Assembly: GCA_902762495.1 (NCBI GenBank)
Contig: CACWOL010000019.1
Location: 1 to 52,663 of the forward strand
DNA: 52,663 nt
From: an uncultured bacterium
GTDB taxonomy: Bacteria > Verrucomicrobiota > Lentisphaeria > Victivallales > UBA1829
Direction of reading: 5' to 3'
A program made the position numbers and the translations under genes. The notes below the pieces were generated by a model, which saw only the letters and a list, made by a program, of their open reading frames with translations, did not search any database and was not told where the DNA came from. Shown in pieces: positions 42,838 to 51,800 of the stretch (the stretch's first letter is position 1; the number at the start of each line of letters is the position of its first letter).

Positions 42838-44271
42838 TTAAAGCTTGGAGAAGCTTTCGTTCATCTTCTTTTCATACTCGACGTCGATCTTGGTGTCGGG
42901 GATGGTCTGTCCGTTCTTGACCTTTTCGATCACGACGTCGTCGAGCCAGGCCTTGCCTTTGCCCTCGACCAGGATGCCGATGCGGTCGCGGATGGCGTCG
43001 CGCGGGATGTCGAATTCGCCGGAGAAGGTGGTCCAATCCTTGGCGTTGGTGGCGTCGAAGAGGACGAGATCAAGGCAGCGCTGGAATCCGGAGTTTTCGC
43101 CGCGGATGCGGATCGTGACCTTGCTGTAGCCTTCATTCTTCACCTTGCAGGAGACTTTCACGTGCGTGCCTGCCACGTCGCGGATCCATGTGCCGATGCC
43201 GTCCGCGCCGGGAGCCGTCGAAATTTCCTGGACCGAGGGAAGGGCGGTCGCCGGATCAAGGTTTTCAATACGCAGCGAGGCCGGTGCGGAGGCGTAAACT
43301 TCGGTGTCGCGGTGGGGATTGATGCGGATGGGATCCCAGCGGCGGGCTTCCCAGCCGAGCGGACGGTCTTCGCCCATCGTCATGTCGCCGTTTTCGACGG
43401 TGATCCAGCGGGCGTCGTATTCCGCCATCTTCTTTTCGACTTCGGCGAGGAGCGGCGCGAACTTCTTCGCGGTCTCGGGCTCGCGCATCTTCAGATAGGC
43501 GTCGAGATAACGGCAGCCGAAGGTGTTGACGGAATAGCCGGAAATGTGGAGTTCGTCGCCGCGGTGCATCAGGCCCTTCGAGCTGATGAGCTTGCAGTTC
43601 TCGATCTTGGACTCGACGTCCTGGATCATGCGGTTGAAGCCGTCCGTCCAGTTCACGTAGCGGCCGAGCTCGCCCACGAAGAGCGGCAGGTCGGCGATCC
43701 CGATGTCCGTGCGGACGTCGGTCACGAGCTTGTTCAGTTCGTTGATGTAGTTGCGGTTGCCGGTGTCGGATTCGCCCTGATGCCAGAGCATTGCCTTCAC
43801 CTCGCCCTGTTTCTGCGCGAATTTGATCTTCTTGATGAGGTTGTCGTAGTTCGGCGCGCGGTCGGTATTGTCGCGGCCGCCCTTGCTCAGTTCACGCATG
43901 CTGCGTCCGCCGCGGGCCGCATGGATCAGGCCGACCGTCACGTCCGGGTGCAGTTTCGCATAGTGCAGCGCGAAGGATTCGCCCGGGCCGTAGCCGCGTC
44001 CGTACGGAGCGACGTTCTTCACCCATTCCATCTTGTCGTTCAGCTCGAGCACCTGCGTCGTGCCGGTCAGGTATTCCGGCAGGACGGGGTAGCCCGCGCC
44101 TTCCATGTTGGACTGGCCGGTCAGCAGGAAGATGTGGAATTTCTGCTTGTCGGCGGGGATCTTGACGACGTTCGGGTCGAACTGCGATTCCGCGTTCGTC
44201 TGTGCGCAGGCGGTCATGGCGGCCGCCGCGAGGATCGGCATAAGGCCCTTCATCATACGGAAGAACTTCAT
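42838..44271 (-). CDS. Secreted SASA-type carbohydrate (sialate) acetylesterase lipoprotein
   Basis: Removes O-acetyl groups from sugars such as sialic acid or xylan; 477 aa from the ATG at 44271, which has AGGAGA upstream. Lipoprotein-type signal (LMPILAAAAMTAC). SGNH/SASA motifs: block I TGQSNMEGAGYP with the nucleophile Ser, AARGGRSM, block III WHQGESDTGN, and GDELHISGYS at the C-terminal Asp/His block. The last ~150 residues form a beta-rich carbohydrate-binding-like domain (VKVSCKVKNEGYSKVTIRIRG..., DWTTFSGEFDIP...AWLDDVVIEK). Fits glycan use together with the GH127 enzyme, though not in one operon. Confidence 0.88.
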   Translation of the reverse strand: MKFFRMMKGLMPILAAAAMTACAQTNAESQFDPNVVKIPADKQKFHIFLLTGQSNMEGAGYPVLPEYLTGTTQVLELNDKMEWVKNVAPYGRGYGPGESFALHYAKLHPDVTVGLIHAARGGRSMRELSKGGRDNTDRAPNYDNLIKKIKFAQKQGEVKAMLWHQGESDTGNRNYINELNKLVTDVRTDIGIADLPLFVGELGRYVNWTDGFNRMIQDVESKIENCKLISSKGLMHRGDELHISGYSVNTFGCRYLDAYLKMREPETAKKFAPLLAEVEKKMAEYDARWITVENGDMTMGEDRPLGWEARRWDPIRINPHRDTEVYASAPASLRIENLDPATALPSVQEISTAPGADGIGTWIRDVAGTHVKVSCKVKNEGYSKVTIRIRGENSGFQRCLDLVLFDATNAKDWTTFSGEFDIPRDAIRDRIGILVEGKGKAWLDDVVIEKVKNGQTIPDTKIDVEYEKKMNESFSKL

Positions 44272-44988
44272 GATGTTGTCTCCTGTTGGGGGTTTTTGTG
44301 TTATGGGAGGATTGTTTTGCGTCTGTTCCACAGCTCCGTTCCGAGGCGGAGCCCGGCTGTTTTACTACTCAAATCAATAATATACCATCGCACGGCAAAA
44401 ATAGAATGTATCATTTGATTAATTTTGTGTAGTATTTGTTTGCTGGAGATGCTTTTTGGTTTCAAAAAATGGAATCGCGAAAGAATAAATAAGAAAAGAT
44501 AGAAAGTGATAGATTGTGCAAAAATAATGGAGAGTAAAGCGTGTAAATACAAGTCTTATAGGTCATATAGGTCGTGTCTTTGTTTTTTGTGTTGTTTTAT
44601 GTTTGATAAAGTGAAAAAGGGCATAGCCTACCGAAAGTAATATGTTTTATTGTCAAACAGGATATATGTTCCGCAAAAATAAAAACAGCTAATATGAAAC
44701 GGAATAACTGTTGAAACAAATCAAAAAAACACTTGTCTTTATGATCTTTAATCATATCAACTTTCTTGTTTGATTGTTGTTCATTGACTTTTGTCATGGC
44801 TCGATGTCGTTTTTTTGTCTTGGCCGGTCGCCTTTCGGTAAAACAGGAAAAGCTCCTTTTCTTTGCGATTTCTGCGTCGTTTCGGGAATCGTGAAAAAAA
44901 CAGTGTCCATCCGTTTAGGAATCTCGAAATTTATGTCAATATCCTGCACTATTCTTAAAAAGAACATGTTTTCTGATAAAAAATACAT
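44272..44988. other. AT-rich stretch without genes
   Basis: GC drops well below the rest of the window. Small frames exist on both strands but none has a ribosome site or coding look. Only minor signals: an AGCTCCG/CGGAGC-type hairpin at about 44333-44353 and a 9-bp direct repeat TATAGGTCa/TATAGGTCg at 44557-44574. The promoter of the esterase gene must lie near 44380-44440, but no convincing box pair was found. Confidence 0.6.
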
Positions 44989-45016
44989 TTGAAAATCACC
45001 CCCAGTAGTGTATAAT
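44989..45016 (+). promoter_or_regulatory. Strong promoter of the giant protein gene
   Basis: TTGAAA (44989-44994), 16-bp spacer, perfect TATAAT (45011-45016). The predicted start near 45023 gives a leader of about 875 nt before the ATG at 45898. Confidence 0.65.
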
Positions 45017-45022
45017 ATACGC

Positions 45023-45897
45023 GAGAAATATATATTAAATCGCCTGTGAGCGGGCACAACGCGTGAAAATGAGCTCAAAAACAATACGACGAAACGAGAC
45101 TGAAACGAAGGAAAACGAGCGGAAGCGAACAGGGCAAGACGAACGGAACTGAAACAGGCTGAATTGAACGGAACAACAAAACGAACCTGAGATACGAACC
45201 ATGAACGAAACGAACAGCAAACGAGCGGAACAGGAGGCCAGGACCGGGTGGTAGACCGGGATCGCGGACGGCGGAAGCCGGCCATCCGAACTTGAACTGA
45301 ACTTGGCGGGCGCCGGGACAGGGCAGGGCGGAGGCGGGTGAAAACGAAGCCGGACGGAACGACGGAAGCCGCAGGCGCGGCGCCTGAACATAAGCTCAGG
45401 CCGAACATGATTTTCACTGACTTGAACCCGATCGAAGGGCTGTTGAACAGACGGCCCGGAGAAGCAGCTCCGGGAGCCGAACCCCGGAGTTGAAGAAGCA
45501 ACCGGAACAACCGCGGGAAACCGCAGGAGACAAACGATGACGACGAGCTGGAAACGGACGGAAACGGCGAGCGGCGCAGGGGCGAATGCCCTGAGCGCGG
45601 CTTTCTGTGTTCATGCCTGGCCGGAGAGTCGCCTCGTCCGGGCGCTTCGCTGGAAACAGGACGCCGTGTGCCGGGAAACCGTCTCGGCGGACGCCACATC
45701 CGTGCAGACGGAGGCGGATTCCACGGATTCAAGCTTAACCAGAACGATTTTTTTCTCATCCCGCATTCAAACTCAACCAACAACCCGAAAGGAAACCCCA
45801 AACACAACCCAGGAAAAGAAAGGCAAACAAACTAAAAACCAAGTAACAATTTCGCAAGAAACCGAAACCCTAGCTTAACAACCAAGGAGAAAAAGCT
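45023..45897 (+). promoter_or_regulatory. Long T-poor leader (5'-UTR) of the giant gene
   Basis: From 45061 to 45360 a hand count gives about 22 T in 300 bases (7%), with recurring GAAC, AACGA and ACGAA words. From about 45757 to 45890 the leader becomes A/C-rich and nearly unstructured and ends in AAGGAG, 8 nt before the ATG. A 113-codon frame (45537-45878) starts behind AGGAG but has no coding look and a low-complexity end. Stops occur in all plus frames of the first part. Interpretation as an mRNA leader is inferred from the promoter and position. Confidence 0.55.
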
Positions 45898-48800
45898 ATG
45901 GCAACTCTTGAAGATCTAAAAGGCTTTGCGACTGTCGGCAATATTTATGTCGACAACTCGTACACTGCCGAGACTACGCCGGCGACCGATCCGATCACCG
46001 GTGAAGCGCTCGAGTTCGGTGTAAATGCCTTCACTACCCTCCCGGGTGGCACCGCCTCCGCCGTTCCCGCAAACGGCTCGGCCATGTTCATCACCAATGT
46101 CGATCTTGGTACGAGCAGATTGTACAACGGCCGCCCGGAGAAGACCACTCTGTATGACGTGTACGTTTCCAACGTTAAGTCCGGCGACATCTATGTCATG
46201 CCGAGAGCGGCTGGCGAATACACGCCTGATACCGGCACGCTGAACGTCTACGTCGAAGACGTAACGATCGCCAGCGGCGGCTATCACGGCTTCGGCGCCA
46301 CCACCGGCGCCAACTTCGCCGGCAATTACGACGTCACCATCAAAAACTCCACCATGCAGTATCTGGCCGTTGCCACGGGCAGTGCTTATGGCGTTGACAA
46401 CGGTGATGCGGCAAACCATCGTTTTGCCCTCATCAACGGCGATGTCAACTTCACGCTCTCCAACTTCACCGTTACCAGCGTGGGCGGCGTCGCCCGCGGC
46501 TCTATCGGCAGCGCGGACGAGAAGGCCAAAGTCGTTGGCCTCGTTGAGAACTCCATCTTCGGCAACAACTTCCATATCCTGTTCAACGGCGTTGACAGCA
46601 GCGGCAACAGCTTCAACAGCTGGAACGATGTCGACATCACGATCTCCGGATCGTCCTTCAGCGGCGCGTTCATGATGTACCCGAACCAGTCCTCCGCCAC
46701 TCGCGAAGTGAACGGCGAACTGACCATCCACGGCGATGTCAAGCTGAAAGTCACCGGTTCGACCATGAACGGCCTCGTCATCGGCGCAGGCCGCAGCGGC
46801 ACTGGCTGGCAGCGTACCGGCTGGGTCGACGGCAACTTCGACTTCGAAATCTCCGGATCGACCACCGGCGTGTCCTTCATCAACAAGGGCTCTCTCGGCA
46901 AAGCCGAAACCCAGCGCACGGTCGTCGGCAAGATCAACAACGGCTCCGTCGTCGGAAACTTCGTCGCGTACGAACTCCGTGCGGACAAGACCAGCAAGGT
47001 CTATGCCGACTCCGCCATCACGGTTACGGATGCCACGATCGGCAAATTCACCTTCCTGACCGGACTCGACGGTTCCGGCGGCGCCACGGTTGGCGTTGCC
47101 GACCGCCTCTACGGCAAGCAGACCCTCGATATCACCGGCTCCACAGCCGGAGACATCCTGTCTGTCGTTAACGGCGCATCGCAGGCCGAAGCCACGTTCG
47201 ACCTGGCTTTCCATGCGTCCGAGACGCAGAGCACCGTCGGTGCGATCGGCTACTGGAACACCATGACGGTCGATGCCGGCGCCAGTGTTCAGGCCGAAAG
47301 CATCGGCAATGTTTCCCTCGTGACCCTGGCCCAGGGCGCGACCCTCTCCGTTGGAACCTTCTCCAGCGTTGACGTCCTGAACGTCCTCGGTGAATACACC
47401 GCCGTGAGCAACACGCTCGTCAGCGGCCTCACCAGCTTCTCCGTCGGCAGCGACATCAAGTCTGTCCAGCTGAACGGCGTGGAACTCGAATACGGCTTCA
47501 TGCCCGGACAGTACTCCCTCGTCGGCGACAAGCTGGTCCTCCACCAGGGCGAAACCGTTCTGGTGAACAGCACGTTCCCCGGCGGCGGTGCGGACGTCAC
47601 CTATAACGAACAAGTATTTAAAGGATATAAGACCGTCGCGGAAGCGCAGTCTTCCTTCTCCGCCGACAAGTATCTTATCACGGTCGTCCCGGTCGATGGC
47701 GGTACCATCGACGCCGACATCGTCACCAAGAACTACGGCGTGATCGTCCAGGGCACTGCTGATTCTCCGATCAGCATGGAAGGCTATGATTTCATCATCG
47801 GCGATCTCACCACGAAGTATGATGGCGCCACGATCATCATCACGGGCCTCAGCAGCGTCGGCACGATCGCTTTCGGCGATCTTGACGCTCTGTTTGTTTC
47901 CGGCACCGGCGTTGAAGCAGAGACGCTCGATCTCCGCGACGGCGCCATCGGCGACGCCGAGATCTCCTTCTCCAACCTTACCGTCAAGGACGTTTATCTT
48001 CCCTCGGCCAAATCGATGGACGGCAAACTGGAAATCGCCTCCGGCTCGGTCGAGAATATCTACAACAGTCCTGCCGGCGACGGCAAGCTCGCCGTGAGCC
48101 TTGGCAAGGACGCTGCGGTCACGAACCTCTATGCCGAAGGAAAGGCCATTTCCGTCGGCAACGCGACCATCACGAACTACTATGCCGGCCTCAAGGACGG
48201 CGGCGAAGTCGCTTCCATCGATTTCACTGCGTCCGGCAATGTCAGCACTCTCGTCCTCGGCGGCGTGGAAAAGAACACGATCGGTTCCGTGAACGCCAAG
48301 TTCTCCGGCTCCGGCATCCAGAACGTGACGGTCGGCGGTAAAAACGACGAGATCACCGGCAATGTCAATGTCGAACTGAACGGCCCGGTCGGTATCGCGG
48401 CTCCTGGCAACGGCACCTTCACCGGTATCGTTTACGGCGCGCAGGTTGGCGAGATCAACGGCGGCGCCGACAAGACCACCGGTTCCTCCAATCTCTCTGT
48501 CACCGGCCACGCCAAGGCCAGCACGATCTCCGGATTCGATAAGATCGACGTCACGGGCGGTACCCTGAACGTCGGCACCATCGAAGGGGAAGCGGCGCTC
48601 ACCAACCGTCGCACCATCTACGCCACCGGCTCCATCACCGCAGCCAGTGTCAAGAACAGCGGCGTCATCTCCACCAAGGAAGGTGTCACTGCCTCTACGA
48701 CGTTCGACAACTCCGGTTACGTCATTGCCGAGAATATCTCGGCCAACGGCACGTTCACGAACAGCAATACGGTCACAGTCAAGGCCATTACCGTCGGCGG

Positions 48801-51800
48801 TTTCCTCACGAACTCCGGTATCATCTATGCTTCGAACGATGAAAACGGCGGCATCAGCCTGGGCGGCGCGGATCTGACCAACACCGGCACGATCTATGCC
48901 ACCAAGCTCGAGGGCGTGAACGCCATCACGACCTCCTCGCTGTTCGTGGCCGAATCCGTCTCCATCGAAGGCGGCCTGACCGTCACTGCCAATGCCGACG
49001 TCGCTTTCCAGGGCGGCCTCTCCTTCAACGGCAACGTCAAGATCGACGCCACCTCCACCCTCAGCGTGGGCGGTGACTCCTTCGACGGCACCTCCATCAC
49101 CATCGACGTCGACGGCGGCCTGATCGGCTCCAACGAAGTCGTCAGAGCCAACGGCGGCCTGGATTCCGAGTCCTGGACGATCACGCTCAGCGGCGCGAAC
49201 AAGGGCGACTACGAACTCACCAAGAGCGCGACTTCCATCGTCGTCTACTCGGTCGGTCAGCTCTTCGTCAACTCCGGCTTCAATGCCGATTCCGACATCT
49301 ACGTCGACGGCCACAAGCTCATCTACGGCAAGAACGCGTTCTCCAGCGTCGCGGACGCCGTCGCGGCCGCCAAGACCGGCGCGCAGATCGTCGTCGTCGG
49401 CGAAACGAACGGCGCGGACATCAATGCCGGTGCCTTCGACCTCGTTCTCGACGGCTCCACCGTCGGCAACGTCACGACTTCGAAGAACGTCATCGTCACC
49501 AGCGACAGCACGGCCAACAGCATTGCTTCCGCCGCGGGTCTCACGGTCGAAGCCGGTGCGGTCCTCTCCGTCACCGAAACGATCCCGACCACCCTCCCGA
49601 TCACGATCGACGCCTCCAAGGGCTCCGGCGCACGCCTGGTCCTCGACGTCGACAGCACGAAGGTCACGCTTGACCCGGCCAAGGTCACGATCATCGGCAA
49701 GGACAGCTACTCCGCTCTCGTCCTTGGTGGTGAAAGCGCGCACGCGGGCGACCTTTATCTTATTTCTCAGGACCACGCTTTCTACGCTCCCGTCTGGTAC
49801 GTGGACGAAGAAATCGAAGTCCAGTCTGAAGTGGACGGTGTTCCTCAGTTCGACGATGATGGCAATCCCATTATGGTCAAGCAGAAGACCGGCAACAAGA
49901 TCGCGACGTTTGTCGACGGCGACTTCGACAAGGCGTCCGGCGATGCTCTGTTCAATAACGTGAACGTCTTCCTCGACAGAGAGACTGCTGTCACCACCGC
50001 GAAGGATGCCAACGGCGTCTTCGTGCTCGTCGACGGCATGAGCGCCGCTGCGGTCGGCGAAAAAGACGTTACCACCATGTTCGAGGTCAGCACCGCGTAC
50101 GCCTCCGGCAGTTCCGCCATCGTTGGTCTCCAGGACGGTAACGACACTTACAAGACCGACAAGGCCCACACCGTGATCCTCAACGGCGCGACCAATTCCG
50201 CCAATAATAACTACGGCGTGGCCCGCCGGTACGAAATGTCCGGCGATTTCACCCTCATCGTCAACAAATCGCTCCATACCGGCAACGATTTCTGGGTTAC
50301 CGGCAACAACGTGAACAGTGTGATGACGGGCGATATCAATGCCGAGATCACCGGAAGCACGCTCCATTACTTCCAGATCGGCAACGGCAGCTTCGGTCTT
50401 GACGAGGATAATCCGATCGACGTGAACGTGACGATCACCGGATCCACGATCCTCAACGAGCTCCGCGGCTTCCGTCTGAGCGAAGACGCCAACGTCAAGC
50501 CCGTGATCAACGCGAACCTGAACATCACGGTCCTCGACTCCGTCGTCAACGGCCCGATCTACGCGCTGTTCACCGGCGACTGGCGCGGCGACGCCAACGT
50601 CACGCTACGCTACTCGGCCTACAACTCCGGCAGCATCACCGTGACCCTCGGCGGCGTTTCCGGCCTCAACCAGATCCACGGCGGCGACTCCCTGATGCAC
50701 AGCCGCAACGCCCTGCAGAACTTCAACATTCCGACCACCCTGCACATCGTGAAGGGCGAAAAGAGTGCCAGAACGACTGCCAACTGGATCATGGAATGGA
50801 ACACCATCATCGTCGACGCCGACGCCGAACTGTATGCCAACAACGACATCCAGTTCCAGTCCGGCGACGTGAACGATGCCCGTCTCCCGAACTCCGGCAG
50901 ACAGGGCGACGGTGCTCTGCAGAACTTCAAGATCAACCTGGCCGGTTACGAAGGCGGCACCAAGCAGGTCATTGCCGCGAACGGCAACATCTACACCAAT
51001 GCTGAACATTCCAACTTCGAACTCATCGGCGAAGATTCCACGAAGGCCGGTCGTTACGAGCTTGCCATTCAGAATAACGGCGACAACGCGAAGTGGGTCG
51101 GTGTCTTCGACAAGGCTGACACCATCTACCTGAACAGCTCCTACAACTCCAGTACCTCCAACACGAGCATCGGCAGCCAGGTCCTATACTATGAGTACAA
51201 CGCCCAGAGCGATGCGGAAGCGGCTTCCGCTCTCGTCACCGAATGGGGCGGCGCACTGGTCGTCACAGGCGGTACGTTCGAAGACGTTGCTTTCGCCTCC
51301 GTCGTGACCGTCTCGGGCGGTGCCGTCCTCGACACCCTGACCGGTGCCGGCAGCGATGGCGACGTCTCCATCACGATCGATGCCAAGACCTCCGTCGATG
51401 CGATCGTTGCCGCTGCCGGCGCGGTCGCGGGCGATCTCACCGTTACGGTCAACGGTCTCGGCGTTGTCGCGACCGACATCGACGGCGTGAAAGACAGCGT
51501 CACCGGTATTGCCAAGCTCGACGTCAAGGCTGATGCCGACTTCGGCGATGTCACCGGCTTCGATGATATCGCGATTGCCAAGGGCGCGGAAGTCACGTTC
51601 GGAAAACTGACCAACTCCGGCCTGACGCTCACCGCTGAAAACCTCATCTATGCCGACTCCGTCACCCTGGGCGACTCCGTCATCACGATCGACGTCACCG
51701 GCTACGAAGGCGGTCCGCGCGGTCTGGTCGTTACCGCGGACGGCATCACCGACTATGCCGCTTCCAAGGTCCAGATCGTCGGCGGCACGGGCTTCAGCGT

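Noticed and set aside
44794..45807. 337-codon minus-strand frame across the leader
   Set aside because: Low T on the plus strand removes minus-strand stop codons. The product is Ser/Arg/Pro/Phe-rich without any domain.
45537..45878. 113-codon plus-strand frame with an AGGAG site in the leader
   Set aside because: Low-complexity Thr/Gln/Lys end, no family and no codon bias; kept only as a remark in the leader entry.
45061..45900. Diversity-generating retroelement template region because of A-rich composition
   Set aside because: No reverse transcriptase and no near-identical variable repeat with A-specific changes were seen.
45916..50367. 1483-codon open frame on the minus strand
   Set aside because: It is the antisense shadow of the giant plus-strand gene, has no ribosome site, and its Asp/Gly/Val/Ala-rich content mirrors the codons of the sense strand.
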